Notes under the pieces: generated by a model | Told to the model about the DNA's origin: nothing | Database searches by the model: none | The model's input: the letters and a program-made list of their open reading frames with translations, nothing else | Position numbers and translations under genes: made by a program | Source: Cellulomonas fimi ATCC 484 | GTDB taxonomy: Bacteria; Actinomycetota; Actinomycetes; Actinomycetales; Cellulomonadaceae | Direction of reading: 5' to 3' | Assembly (NCBI RefSeq): GCF_000212695.1 | Contig: NC_015514.1 | Span: 2,666,001-2,730,000 of the forward strand | Length of the DNA stretch: 64,000 nt | In this document: positions 43,832 through 52,560 of the stretch, piece by piece | How the letters are laid out: the number at the start of each line of letters is the position of its first letter | How positions within the stretch are numbered: position 1 is the stretch's first letter

Positions 43832-44517
43832 GGGTTCTCCCGGCTGATGACGCGCGCCGCCTCGGCCGGGTCCACGACGCGGCTGACGTCGTCCGCGACG
43901 ACCACGGCGCGGTCCGCGACCGCCTGCACGAGGTCGGGGTCGTGCGTCGCGAGGAGCACCGCGCCGCCCCCCTCCTTCTCGGCGACGAGCCGCTGCGCGA
44001 GCCGGTCACGCATCGCGCGGTCCAGGCGCTGCTCGGGCTCGTCGAGCACGAGCAGCGAGCGCGGCCGGGCGAACCCCGCGGCGAGCAGGAGGCGTCGCCG
44101 CTGCCCGGAGGACAGTGCGACGGGCAGCGCGCGACGGTGGTCGTCGAGCCCGAACTCGTCGAGCAGGCCGTCGACGACGCCGTCCGCGCCGAGCACCCCG
44201 TGGCCGCGTGCCGTCAGGTACAGGTGCTCGGCCACGGTCAGGGCCGGGAAGTACGCGTCGTCGTCGAGCACCGAGGCGACCTGCGTGCGGAACGTCACGT
44301 CGCGCTCGTCGACCGGCGCGCCGAGCACCCGCAGCGTTCCCTGCGACGGCGTGAGGAGCCCGAGCACCGTCTTGAGGACCGTGGACTTCCCGGACCCGTT
44401 CGCGCCGACCAGCGCGACGGCCCTGCCGGCGCCGAGCGTGAACGTCACGGGGGCGCACACGGGGGTCCCGCCGTAGCCGACGAGCAGGTCCTGGGCGCGC
44501 ACGACGGGCTTCGACAC
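43828..44517 (-). CDS. ABC transporter ATP-binding protein
   Basis: A 229-residue ATPase: Walker A VGANGSGKSTVLK near residue 38, signature LSSGQRRRLLLAAG near 135, Walker B SLLVLDEPEQRLD near 155 and the His switch in LLATHDPDL. The signature SSGQ is slightly atypical (usually SGGQ). It is coupled to the following membrane protein gene and probably energises it. The GTG start is 69 bases from the recG stop, with a hairpin between. Confidence 0.9.
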   Translation of the reverse strand: MSKPVVRAQDLLVGYGGTPVCAPVTFTLGAGRAVALVGANGSGKSTVLKTVLGLLTPSQGTLRVLGAPVDERDVTFRTQVASVLDDDAYFPALTVAEHLYLTARGHGVLGADGVVDGLLDEFGLDDHRRALPVALSSGQRRRLLLAAGFARPRSLLVLDEPEQRLDRAMRDRLAQRLVAEKEGGGAVLLATHDPDLVQAVADRAVVVADDVSRVVDPAEAARVISRENP

Positions 44518-44545
44518 GCTGGCCAGGGTAGTCCGCGGGGAGCAG

Positions 44546-44567
44546 GACCCCGCGCCGGCGCGGGGTC
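44546..44567 (-). terminator. Hairpin after recG
   Basis: A perfect 22-bp palindrome GACCCCGCGCC / GGCGCGGGGTC lies between the recG stop and the start of the next same-strand gene, and probably ends the DAK2-recG transcript. Confidence 0.6.
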
Positions 44568-44586
44568 GGGCGAGGCACGGCGCCGG

Positions 44587-46839
44587 TCAGGCCCGGTCGA
44601 GGAACTCCTCGCGGTCGCCCGTCAGCAGCGCGCGGATCGCGTCGCCGAGCGGCGGCCACGACGTCAGCTCCGGGTCCTGCTCGACGAAGGCCCGGGCGTC
44701 GTCGCGCGCCCGCTCGATGAGGTCGCCGTCGCGCGTCACCCGCAGCAGCCGCAGCGACGAGGACCCGCCCCACTGGGAGGCCCCGAGCACGTCGCCCTCA
44801 CCGCGCTGCTCGAGGTCGAAGCTCGCGAGCGCGAACCCGTCCGACGTGCGCGCGAGCGTGTCGACGCGCTCGGCCGCGGGCGTGCCCGGCTCCGCGGTCG
44901 ACACGAGCAGGCACACGCCCGGTGCGCTCCCCCGGCCGATGCGTCCGCGCAGCTGGTGCAGCTGGGACACGCCGAAGCGGTCGGCGTCGAGGACCACCAT
45001 CGCGGTCGCCTCCGGCACGTCCACCCCGACCTCGACGACGGTCGTGGACACGAGCACCGGGACCGCGCCCGACGCGAAGTCCGCGAGCGCACGGTCCTTG
45101 TCCTCGGGCGTCATGCGGCCGTGCAGCACGCCCACCGCGACGCCCTCGAGCGCGGGCTCGGCGGCGAGCTCGGCAGCCACGTCCAGGACTGCGCGCAGCG
45201 GGCGGCGGGCGGGGGCGTCCGCGACCTCGACGTCGTCGGCGACGAGGTCGACGTCGTCCGCGCCGCGCTCGTCGTCGCCGTCGATGCGGGGGCACACGAC
45301 GTACGCGCGGCCGCCCTGTGCGACCTCCTCGCGCACGCGTGCCCAGGTGCGCGACATCCAGACGGGGTTGTCGGCGGGGACCACGTGGGTCGTCACGCCG
45401 CTGCGCCCCGCGGGCACCTCGCGCAGCACGGACGTCTCGAGGTCGCCGAACACCGTCATCGCGACGGTCCGCGGGATCGGCGTCGCGGTCATGACGAGCA
45501 GGTGCGGGCTGGTCGCGGCCTTGGCCCGCAGCGTGTCGCGCTGCTCGACGCCGAACTTGTGCTGCTCGTCGACGACCACGAGCCCGAGGTCCGCGAACTG
45601 CACGGTCGCGGACAGCAGGGCGTGCGTGCCGACGACGATGCCCGCGGCGCCGCTCGCGGCGTCGAGCAGCGCCGCCTTGCGCGCGGCGGCCGGCTGCGAG
45701 CCCGTGAGCAGCGCGACGCGGGTCGCGTCCGGCGCACCGCCGAGCATCCCGCCCTCCGCGAGGTCGCCCAGGAGCGCCCGCAGCGACCGCGCGTGCTGCG
45801 CGGCGAGCACCTCGGTCGGCGCGAGCAGGGCCGCCTGGCCGCCCGCGTCGACGACCTGCAGCATCGCGCGCAGCGCGACGAGCGTCTTGCCCGAGCCGAC
45901 CTCCCCCTGGAGCAGCCGCTGCATGGGCACCGGCCGAGCCAGCTCTGCGGCGATCGTCTCGCCGACCTCCCGCTGGCCCGCGGTCAGCGTGAACGGCAGC
46001 CGGGCGTCGAAGGCCGCGAGCACGCCGTCGGCGACGGGCGGGCGGGCGGTCGCGGGTTCCGCGGCGGCCCGTGCCCGGCGCCGCGCGAGCTCGGCCTGCA
46101 GGACGAACGCCTCCTCGTACCGCAGGCGGTCGCGCGCGCGACGCCAGTCGTCGTCGGTGTGCGGCTCGTGCACGTCGCGCAGGGTGCGGTGCAGGTCGGC
46201 GAGCGCGTGCTGCTCGCGCAGGGCGGGTGGGACCGGGTCGACGACGTCCTCGTCGCGCAGCGTGCCGAGCGCGGTCCGCACGGCTGCCGCGATCTTCGTC
46301 GTGTCCAGGCCCGCGCCCGCGCGGTAGACGGGTCGCGGCCAGGTCGCCCGCTCGACGGCGACGCGCTCCCCCTCGTCGTCGCCGTCGAACATCTCGTACG
46401 TGGGGTGCGCGAGCTGCAGGTGCCCTCCGAACGCCGAGATCTGGCCCGTGAACAGGCCGCGCCGGCCCGGCACGAGCAGGCGCTCGTGGTGCCGTGCGCC
46501 GCCGAAGAAGATGAGCTGCAGCGCGCTGCGCCCGTCGGTGATCTGCACCTCGAGCCGGGCCGCGTTGGTGGACCGCGCACGCCGCACGACCGCCTGGCGC
46601 ACGTCCGCCACGACCGTGACCGTGTCCCCGACCCGCAGGCTCGCGATGTCGGTGAGCGTGCCCGGGTCGGCGTAGCGGAACGGGTAGTGCCGCAGCAGGT
46701 CGCCGACCGTCCGCAGCCCGAGCGCGGCGAACGGCTTGCCGGCGCGGGGAGCGACCGACGTCACCGGCGTGTCGAGGAACCGCGCCCGCGGCTCCACGCC
46801 GTCCTCGTACCGCACGCCCGCGCTCTCGCCCCGCGCCAT
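44587..46839 (-). CDS. recG: ATP-dependent DNA helicase RecG
   Basis: A 750-residue helicase that remodels stalled forks and Holliday junctions. The wedge/OB domain lies in the first 270 residues (TVVADVRQAVVRRARST, GRSALQLIFFGGARHH). The motor has Walker A LLQGEVGSGKTLVALRA, DEQH box VVVDEQHKFGVEQR, TATPIPRTVAMT and the final helicase motif HQLRGRIGRG. The ATG overlaps the DAK2 gene stop by one base, so the two are cotranscribed. Length and motifs are normal. Confidence 0.97.
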   Translation of the reverse strand: MARGESAGVRYEDGVEPRARFLDTPVTSVAPRAGKPFAALGLRTVGDLLRHYPFRYADPGTLTDIASLRVGDTVTVVADVRQAVVRRARSTNAARLEVQITDGRSALQLIFFGGARHHERLLVPGRRGLFTGQISAFGGHLQLAHPTYEMFDGDDEGERVAVERATWPRPVYRAGAGLDTTKIAAAVRTALGTLRDEDVVDPVPPALREQHALADLHRTLRDVHEPHTDDDWRRARDRLRYEEAFVLQAELARRRARAAAEPATARPPVADGVLAAFDARLPFTLTAGQREVGETIAAELARPVPMQRLLQGEVGSGKTLVALRAMLQVVDAGGQAALLAPTEVLAAQHARSLRALLGDLAEGGMLGGAPDATRVALLTGSQPAAARKAALLDAASGAAGIVVGTHALLSATVQFADLGLVVVDEQHKFGVEQRDTLRAKAATSPHLLVMTATPIPRTVAMTVFGDLETSVLREVPAGRSGVTTHVVPADNPVWMSRTWARVREEVAQGGRAYVVCPRIDGDDERGADDVDLVADDVEVADAPARRPLRAVLDVAAELAAEPALEGVAVGVLHGRMTPEDKDRALADFASGAVPVLVSTTVVEVGVDVPEATAMVVLDADRFGVSQLHQLRGRIGRGSAPGVCLLVSTAEPGTPAAERVDTLARTSDGFALASFDLEQRGEGDVLGASQWGGSSSLRLLRVTRDGDLIERARDDARAFVEQDPELTSWPPLGDAIRALLTGDREEFLDRA

Positions 46840-48362
46840 CAGTCGACCCCCAGCCAGAACGCCGTCCCGGTCCCCGTCGGCCCCACCAGCACCGGCTCGA
46901 CGTCGCCGTGCTGCGCGGCCGCCTCCGCCACGCGCGCCGCCGTCCCCGCGTCGAGCGGGTCCCGGTGCAGCACCGTCAGGCTCTCCGCGGTCCGGCCGGT
47001 CAGCAGCCCGGCGAGGGCGTCCGGCAGGGCGGCGACGTCGTCGGCGCGGCCCGCCCGCAGCCGCCCGAGCGCCCCGGCCACGTCGTGCTGGCCGGTTCCC
47101 GACGAGGCGAACGCCAGCACGGCGACGACGGACCGCAGCTCGTCGTCGGCGGGCAGGACCTCGACCGCGGGGCCCGGCCGCGGTGCGAGCGCGTCGCCGT
47201 CGAGCAGGCCGCCGGGGACGACGGCGACGTCCGCCGCGCCCGTGTCCGCGACCGCCCGGGCCACGTGGTCGGCGCGCACCGGCGTGTCCGGCACGGCGAC
47301 GAGCACCACGGCCCCCGCCGCGGCGTACCAGGCCGCGAGCGGCGGCGACGCCGTGCACACGACCAGGCCGCGGCGCGCGGCGGCCACGGGTCCGTCCTCG
47401 GTGCAGCCCGACTGGCCGTGCGGCGCGTCGACGAGCCGGACGACGACCTGCTCGCGCGCGCCCGCGTCGCCCGCGGCCGCGACCGCGGCGTCGGGCCGGT
47501 CGGTGTGCACGTGCACGTGCCAGACGTCGTCCCGGCCGACCACCGCGACGGAGTCCCCGACCGCCACGAGCCGCTCGCGCAGCAGCGCGCCGGTGTCGAC
47601 GGCGCCATCGAGCGCCCCTCCCCGCCCGGCGCCCGCGCCCGTGCCGCTGCCGTCCGGCGCGCGCACGACGAGCATGACCTCGTACGCACCGCCCTCGCCG
47701 TGCACGGCCCGGCCGTGGCTCGCGGGTCCCGGCAGCCACGCCGCGGGCTCGTCCGGCTCGGGGGCGCCCGTCACGGCCCGGTGCAGCGACTCGAGCAGGA
47801 CCAGCAGCGCGCAGGCACCGGCGTCGACGACGTGCTCGCGCCGCAGCACCGGGTGCGCCTCGCTGATCCGGCCGAGCGCGGCGTGCGCGCTCTCCAGCAC
47901 GGCCGCGAGCCGCGTCGCGGTGGGCATCCCCGGCGTGAGCCCCGCGGCCTCGCTCGCGACCACGTCGGCGAGCGTGAGGACGGTGCCCTCGACCGGTTCC
48001 GCGACGGCGCCCCGTGCCGCGCGTGCGGCGCCGCCGAGCGACCGGACGAGGAGGTCGTCGGACGGGCCGGCACCCGCCAGCCCGTCGGCGAACCCGGCGA
48101 GGTACTGGCTCACGATGATCCCGGAGTTGCCGCGCGCGGCCAGCAGCGCGCCGCGTGCGAACGCCCGGGCGACCTCGGCGGCGCCGCCGTGCTCGAGCGC
48201 GTCCACCGCCTCCGCCCCTCCGACGACCGTGAGCAGCACGTTCGTCCCCGTGTCGGCGTCGGCGACGGGGAACACGTTGACCGCGTCGACGGCCGGCCGC
48301 GCGAGCGCGAGAGCCGTTCGGGCGCCGTGCGCCCACGCACGCAGCACGTCGGCGTCCAGCAC
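46839..48362 (-). CDS. DAK2-domain protein, FakA-like fatty acid kinase subunit
   Basis: A 507-residue protein. The N-terminal kinase domain has NVFPVADADTGTNVLLT near residue 30 (Asp residues that hold Mg-ATP) and LLAARGNSGIIVSQYLAGF near 72. A middle domain and a DegV-like C-terminal half (VVVCTASPPLAAWY onward) follow. In Firmicutes this layout is FakA, the ATP-binding part of the two-component fatty acid kinase that works with a lipid-binding FakB. No fakB is in the window. The GTG start has GGAGGG upstream, and the gene is coupled to recG. Confidence 0.88.
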   Translation of the reverse strand: MLDADVLRAWAHGARTALALARPAVDAVNVFPVADADTGTNVLLTVVGGAEAVDALEHGGAAEVARAFARGALLAARGNSGIIVSQYLAGFADGLAGAGPSDDLLVRSLGGAARAARGAVAEPVEGTVLTLADVVASEAAGLTPGMPTATRLAAVLESAHAALGRISEAHPVLRREHVVDAGACALLVLLESLHRAVTGAPEPDEPAAWLPGPASHGRAVHGEGGAYEVMLVVRAPDGSGTGAGAGRGGALDGAVDTGALLRERLVAVGDSVAVVGRDDVWHVHVHTDRPDAAVAAAGDAGAREQVVVRLVDAPHGQSGCTEDGPVAAARRGLVVCTASPPLAAWYAAAGAVVLVAVPDTPVRADHVARAVADTGAADVAVVPGGLLDGDALAPRPGPAVEVLPADDELRSVVAVLAFASSGTGQHDVAGALGRLRAGRADDVAALPDALAGLLTGRTAESLTVLHRDPLDAGTAARVAEAAAQHGDVEPVLVGPTGTGTAFWLGVD

Positions 48363-48693
48363 GTCGCTCCCTCCAGCCCTGCTCGTGCGCGGCCTCGCCG
48401 CGGGTGGTGCGCGTCGTCCCGCGCGCCGTCACGCACGGAGCGTGGCACGGACCGCCGGGGACCGCCCCGCGCGGTCCCCACACCCTGCCGCATCGTGCCC
48501 ACATTTGGGACGCCTGCGGGCCATGGGCTAGTCTTGACCGGTTGCCCGACGGACTCGGGCACTGGTGACGCGCGGACCGACCCCGGTCCCCGACCCTGAT
48601 CCGGCCTGGTTCCGGTGACGGTCGCGTCCCGACAACCGACTTCGTCGCGGACCCCGCGACGTGCCCGCATCCGCAAGAACACAGGAGAAGATC
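48363..48693. other. Divergent intergenic region between the DAK2 gene and rpmB
   Basis: About 330 bases. It holds the rpmB promoter and its leader of about 150 bases; nothing else is recognisable in the half near the DAK2 gene apart from that gene's ribosome-binding site. Confidence 0.6.
48505..48534 (+). promoter_or_regulatory. Promoter of rpmB
   Basis: TTGGGA (48505-48510), an 18-base spacer and TAGTCT (48529-48534), pointing at rpmB. Confidence 0.65.
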
Positions 48694-48885
48694 GTGGCTG
48701 CCAACTGCGACGTCTGCGCCAAGGGCCCGAGCTTCGGGCACAGCATCTCGCACTCGCACGTGCGCACGAAGCGCCGCTGGAACCCCAACATCCAGCGCGT
48801 GCGCGCCGTCGTGGCGGGCACCCCGAAGCGCATCAACGTGTGCACCTCGTGCCTCAAGGCCGGCAAGGTGCAGCGCGCCGTCTGA
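48694..48885 (+). CDS. rpmB: 50S ribosomal protein L28 (bL28)
   Basis: A 63-residue protein starting AANCDVCAKGPSFGHSISHS after the GTG. CDVC and CTSC pairs make it the zinc-binding (C+) form. RTKRRWNPNIQRVRA is conserved. AGGAG precedes the start; a GTG eleven codons upstream lacks similarity. It is expressed alone between its own promoter and a terminator. Confidence 0.98.
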   Translation: MAANCDVCAKGPSFGHSISHSHVRTKRRWNPNIQRVRAVVAGTPKRINVCTSCLKAGKVQRAV

Positions 48886-48906
48886 CGCCGCCGCACACCC
48901 GGTCGC

Positions 48907-48938
48907 AAGGCCCGTGAGGCAATCGCCTCGCGGGCCTT
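48907..48938 (+). terminator. Terminator of rpmB
   Basis: A 14-bp stem (48907-48920 / 48925-48938, one G-T pair) with loop AATC, 21 bases after the rpmB stop. Confidence 0.8.
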
Positions 48939-48971
48939 CGCCATGCCCGGACCGTGTGGCAGGGTGACGTC

Positions 48972-49496
48972 ATGATCGAGCAGATCGACGAGGTGACCAT
49001 CCGGGTCGCGGGCGCCACCGACGCCGCCGGGATCGCCGCGGTGCACGTCCGGTCGTGGCAGGAGGCGTACGCGGGCATCGTGCCCGCCGACTACCTCGAG
49101 AGCCTCGACGTGTCGGCGCGCACCGGCTCGTGGACCGACCACCTCCGGCACGGGCCCGAGGACGGCATCCGCACGTGGGTCGCGCAGGCGGGCGAGCGCG
49201 TCATCGGGTTCGTGTCCGTGGGGCCGAGCCGCGACGAGGACGCCTCGCGCGGCGACCGCGAGATCTACTCGATCTACCTCGACCCCGGCATGTGGGGCCA
49301 CGGCGTCGCTCGCGACCTCATGCGCACGGTGCTCACCGAGCTCGGCGACCGCACGCGCCTGTCGCTGTGGGTCCTCGCGGCGAACGAGCGCGCCCGGCAC
49401 TTCTACCGCCGGCACGGCTTCCACCCGGACGGCGTGGAACGTCTCGAGGAGATCGGGGGCGCGGAGCTCCTCGAGGTCCGCTACCGCCGCAACTGA
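48972..49496 (+). CDS. GNAT family N-acetyltransferase
   Basis: A 174-residue single-domain acetyltransferase. TIRVAGATDAAGIAAVHVRS and WQEAYAGIVPADYLESL open the fold; SIYLDPGMWGHGVARDLM near residue 102 is the acetyl-CoA loop (W-G-H-G-V-A in place of Q/RxxGxG/A); LSLWVLAANERARHFYRRHG is the conserved C-terminal motif B. The small-molecule or protein acceptor is unknown. The ATG at 48972 was preferred over a GTG six codons upstream. Its stop faces thiL. Confidence 0.9.
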   Translation: MIEQIDEVTIRVAGATDAAGIAAVHVRSWQEAYAGIVPADYLESLDVSARTGSWTDHLRHGPEDGIRTWVAQAGERVIGFVSVGPSRDEDASRGDREIYSIYLDPGMWGHGVARDLMRTVLTELGDRTRLSLWVLAANERARHFYRRHGFHPDGVERLEEIGGAELLEVRYRRN

Positions 49497-49538
49497 CACC
49501 CGTCCGGCTCCGCAGCGCTCCGCCCCCGGGCCCGCGGC

Positions 49539-50558
49539 TCACCCCGCGAAGTGGTCCCAGCCGGGCCGCACGGCGGGCACCTCACCGGCGACCAGCACGT
49601 CCGGCTCGGCGTCTGCCAGCGGCGACCGCGCACGCACCCGGCCGATCCGCCGGAACGGTGCCGGCAGAGCGGCGTCCGGCGGGAACGTCGCGAGCAGCCC
49701 GTGGTCCTCGCCCCCGCCGAGCAGCCACGCCTGCGGGTCGACCCCCAGCCGCTGCGCCGCGGTGCGGACGCGCGCGAGGTCCGGGGCGAGCGCGACGCGC
49801 GGGTCGTCGAGGTCGACGACGACGCCGCTGGCGCGCGCGAGGCGCCCGGCGTCGCGCAGCAGCCCGTCCGAGACGTCGAGCATCGCGGACGCGCCGGCCG
49901 CGGCGGCGAGCGGGCCTGCGGCGAGCGGCGAGGTCGGCGCCCGGAACGACGCCACGGCGGCGGGGTCGACGTCGGCGAGGCCCGCCTCGAGCAGCGCGAG
50001 CCCAGCCGCCGACGTCCCGCACGCGCCTGCGTGCGCGACGACGTCCCCCGGCCGGGCGCCGGACCGCAGCACCGGGTCGCGACCCTCGAGGTCGCCGTGC
50101 GCGGTCACCGCGACGACCACGAGCGGACCGCCCGACAGGTCACCGCCGACGACGTCCACCCCGTGCGGCGCGCACGCCTCCCCGAAGCCCTGCGCGAGCC
50201 CCTCGACCCACTCCGCCGGCAGGTCGCCCGGAAGCACGAGCGCGACGACGAGGCTCGTCGGCACGGCACCCATCGACGCGACGTCCGCGAGGTTCTGCAC
50301 GGCGGCCCGTCGTCCGACGTCCCGGCCGCTCGACCACGCCCGCCGGAAGTGCCGGTCCTCGACGAGCACGTCGGTCGTGACGACGACGCGGCCGTCGGGC
50401 GCCGTCACGACCGCGGCGTCGTCGCCCGGTCCGACCAGGGTGCGCGGACCGCGCGGCAGGTGCGGGAAGATCCGCGCGAGCAGCTGCTCCTCGGACAGGT
50501 CGGCGACGAGCGGGGCGGACGGCGCGACGGGGTGCCGCGCGCGGACGGAGTCGGTCAC
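49539..50558 (-). CDS. thiL: Thiamine-monophosphate kinase ThiL
   Basis: A 339-residue kinase that makes thiamine diphosphate from thiamine monophosphate. LVGPGDDAAVV near residue 42, VTTDVLVEDRHF near 60, VDVVGGDLSGG near 135, SAMLDVSDGLLRDAGRLA near 223 and LLGGGEDHGLLATF near 278 are the conserved nucleotide- and metal-binding blocks. The GTG start follows a TAGCGT element by six bases, a leaderless arrangement. It belongs to the usual actinobacterial ddl-thiL-rpmB neighbourhood. Confidence 0.96.
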   Translation of the reverse strand: MTDSVRARHPVAPSAPLVADLSEEQLLARIFPHLPRGPRTLVGPGDDAAVVTAPDGRVVVTTDVLVEDRHFRRAWSSGRDVGRRAAVQNLADVASMGAVPTSLVVALVLPGDLPAEWVEGLAQGFGEACAPHGVDVVGGDLSGGPLVVVAVTAHGDLEGRDPVLRSGARPGDVVAHAGACGTSAAGLALLEAGLADVDPAAVASFRAPTSPLAAGPLAAAAGASAMLDVSDGLLRDAGRLARASGVVVDLDDPRVALAPDLARVRTAAQRLGVDPQAWLLGGGEDHGLLATFPPDAALPAPFRRIGRVRARSPLADAEPDVLVAGEVPAVRPGWDHFAG

Positions 50559-50564
50559 GCGGCA

Positions 50565-50570
50565 ACGCTA
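50565..50570 (-). promoter_or_regulatory. -10 element of a probable leaderless thiL transcript
   Basis: On the minus strand TAGCGT is followed by six bases and the GTG at 50558. Confidence 0.5.
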
Positions 50571-50604
50571 GACGTCCTGCGGACGATGGCGCGCCTCGCG
50601 CGCC

Positions 50605-50705
50605 CGCGGCGGTGGTGCGTCTGCCCTGCACGCGGCGGTGGTCGTCTGCCCGCACGCGGGGGTGGTGCGTCTGCCCGCACGCGGCGGTGGTGCGTCTCAC
50701 GCGCA
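50605..50705. repeat. Tandem repeat of about 25 bp, four copies
   Basis: Four imperfect copies of a unit close to CGCGGCGGTGGTGCGTCTGC plus CCGCA (starts at 50605, 50631, 50655 and 50680; lengths 26, 24, 25 and 26). It fills the space between the divergent thiL and DUF3515 genes. The unequal unit lengths show it is not coding. Confidence 0.85.
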
Positions 50706-50734
50706 CGCGGGCGAGGGCGCCCCCACCGGCGGGA

Positions 50735-50740
50735 TACCGT
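50735..50740 (+). promoter_or_regulatory. -10 element of the DUF3515 gene
   Basis: TACCGT is followed by five bases and the GTG at 50746, consistent with a leaderless transcript. Confidence 0.45.
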
Positions 50741-50745
50741 GACGT

Positions 50746-51264
50746 GTGCCCACGACCCGGACCGTCCGCCGCACGGCGGCGCTCACGCTCGGTGCGGGCA
50801 CCGCGGCCCTGCTGTCCGGCTGCGCGCCCGCGGTGCCGGTCGACGCCGCGCCGTACGCGACCGACCCGCTGTGCGCGGACGTCGTGCTGACGACCCCCGA
50901 CTCGCTCGGCGAGGGCCTCGACCGCGTCGACACGACCAGCCAGGCGACGACGGCCTGGGGCGAGCCGTCGGCGGCGGTCGTGCTGCGGTGCGGGGTCGAG
51001 CCGCTCGGGCCGACGACCGAGCGCTGCGTGACCGTGGAGGCGCCCGACGGCACCTCCGTGGACTGGGTCGTCGTCGCGGACGACCCGGCGGACGAGCAGG
51101 GGTCCGACTGGACGTTCACGACGTACGGCCGGGTGCCCGCGGTCGAGGTGCGCGTGCCCGCCGACGTGGCGTCGGCGCGCAGCACGTCGTTCGTCGACGC
51201 CCTCGGCGCAGCCGTGTCCCGCGCGCCCGCCGAGCGCTCGTGCGTCGGCCTGGACGCTTTCTAG
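50746..51264 (+). CDS. DUF3515 family lipoprotein
   Basis: A 172-residue secreted protein. The Arg-rich start and hydrophobic stretch end in the lipobox ALLSGC near residue 26. The mature part matches the DUF3515 pattern: a Cys near residue 43 (DPLCADVVL), WGEPSAAVVLRCGVEPLGPT near 70, DWTFTTYGRVPAVEV and a final Cys in AERSCVGL. Function is unknown; the gene usually lies between ddl and thiL in actinobacteria, as here. Confidence 0.85.
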   Translation: MPTTRTVRRTAALTLGAGTAALLSGCAPAVPVDAAPYATDPLCADVVLTTPDSLGEGLDRVDTTSQATTAWGEPSAAVVLRCGVEPLGPTTERCVTVEAPDGTSVDWVVVADDPADEQGSDWTFTTYGRVPAVEVRVPADVASARSTSFVDALGAAVSRAPAERSCVGLDAF

Positions 51265-51307
51265 AGCCGCGGGCTGCGCGCCTGCCCGTGGCATCCCGGG
51301 GTGTGCC

Positions 51308-52480
51308 TCAGCGGAGCCCGGTGGGCCGGGCGAGCGCGAGCTGCACGAGCTCGTCGACGAGCTGCGGGTAGGGCAGGCCCGTCGCCTCCCACATGCGCGG
51401 GTACATCGAGTACGGCGTGAAGCCGGGCATGGTGTTGATCTCGTTGACGACGACCTCGCCGTCGGGCGTGACGAACACGTCGACGCGCGCGATGCCCTCG
51501 CACCCGATCGCCTCGAACGTCCGCACGGCCACGTCCCGCACCTGCGCCACGACGTCGGCGGGCAGGTCCGCCGGGCACGCGAGCGTGACGCCGGCCTCGT
51601 CGAGGTACTTCGCCTCGAAGTCGTAGAACGTGTGCCGCGGGTCGGTCACGACGATCTCCCCCGGCAGGGACGCGCGCGCCCGCTGCCCGTCGCGACCGCC
51701 GAGCACGCCGCACTCGATCTCGCGTCCGACGACCGCGGCCTCGACGACGACCTTGGGGTCGTGCGCGCGGGCGGCGTCGAGCGCGGCCGGGAGGTCGGCC
51801 AGGTCGTCGACGCGGGTGATCCCGAGGCTGGACCCGGCGCGGGCGGGCTTGACGAACAACGGCAGGCCGAGCTTCTCGACGCGCCGCGCGACCTCGTCCG
51901 GGTCACGCTCGAGCTCGCCCGGCAGGATCACCGTGAAGGGGCCGACGGGCAGCCCGTGCCCGGCCAGGACGAGCTTCATCATGTGCTTGTCCATGCCGAC
52001 CGCCGACGCCAGCACGCCGGCACCGACGTAGCGGACGTCCGCGAGCTCGAGCATGCCCTGCAGCGTCCCGTCCTCGCCGAACGGCCCGTGCAGCAGCGGG
52101 AAGACGACGTCCACCGCGCCGAGCGTGCGCGGCAGGGTGCCGGGCTCGAGCACCTGCACGTCGCGGTCGTCGGTCGCCTGCGGCAGGAGCACGTGGGCGG
52201 CGGTGTCCTCGACCTGCGGCAGCCGCCCGTCGCGGATCGCCCAGCGGTCGGGGTCGTCCTCCGCGAGGACCCACCGACCGGTCGGGGTGATGCCCACGGC
52301 GACGACGTCGTACCGGTCCCGGTCCAGCGCGCGCAGGACGCCGCCCGCGGTCGCGCAGCTGATGGCGTGCTCGCCCGAGCGTCCGCCGAACAGCACCATG
52401 ACGCGCGGGCGCCCGGGGTGCGCGGGGGTCGCTGCCGCGGGCGCGGTCGCGTCGGACGGGGCGGGGGCCGTGGCGTTCAT
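51308..52480 (-). CDS. ddl: D-alanine--D-alanine ligase
   Basis: A 390-residue ATP-grasp ligase that joins two D-Ala for peptidoglycan. VMVLFGGRSGEHAISCATA near residue 27, FPLLHGPFGEDGTLQGML near 127, LFVKPARAGSSLGITRV near 209 and VVVNEINTMPGFTPYSMYPR near 345 are the family signatures. The Tyr in the omega-loop typical of D-Ala (not D-lactate) ligases could not be checked without alignment. The first 25 residues are an Ala/Pro tail. A TAGGGT element lies eight bases before the ATG. Confidence 0.96.
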   Translation of the reverse strand: MNATAPAPSDATAPAAATPAHPGRPRVMVLFGGRSGEHAISCATAGGVLRALDRDRYDVVAVGITPTGRWVLAEDDPDRWAIRDGRLPQVEDTAAHVLLPQATDDRDVQVLEPGTLPRTLGAVDVVFPLLHGPFGEDGTLQGMLELADVRYVGAGVLASAVGMDKHMMKLVLAGHGLPVGPFTVILPGELERDPDEVARRVEKLGLPLFVKPARAGSSLGITRVDDLADLPAALDAARAHDPKVVVEAAVVGREIECGVLGGRDGQRARASLPGEIVVTDPRHTFYDFEAKYLDEAGVTLACPADLPADVVAQVRDVAVRTFEAIGCEGIARVDVFVTPDGEVVVNEINTMPGFTPYSMYPRMWEATGLPYPQLVDELVQLALARPTGLR

Positions 52481-52488
52481 CGCGCCCG

Positions 52489-52494
52489 ACCCTA
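52489..52494 (-). promoter_or_regulatory. -10 element of ddl
   Basis: On the minus strand TAGGGT ends eight bases before the ddl ATG; there is no Shine-Dalgarno sequence. Confidence 0.4.
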
Positions 52495-52548
52495 CCGGGC
52501 GCGGCCGCCCTTTCCGGACGCCCGGGACGGTCGGCGACGGCGCGCGCG

Positions 52549-52554
52549 TACCGT
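52549..52554 (+). promoter_or_regulatory. -10 element of the cystathionine gamma-synthase family gene
   Basis: TACCGT is followed by six bases and the ATG at 52561; leaderless arrangement. Confidence 0.5.
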
Positions 52555-52560
52555 GCTGGC

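Noticed and set aside
46840..48759. Upstream extension of the recG frame over the DAK2 gene
   Set aside because: The frame is open but covers the clearly conserved DAK2-domain gene; recG has a normal ATG at 46839 coupled to that gene.
50605..50705. CRISPR array
   Set aside because: Units are directly adjacent with no spacers, only four copies, unequal lengths, and no cas gene in the window.
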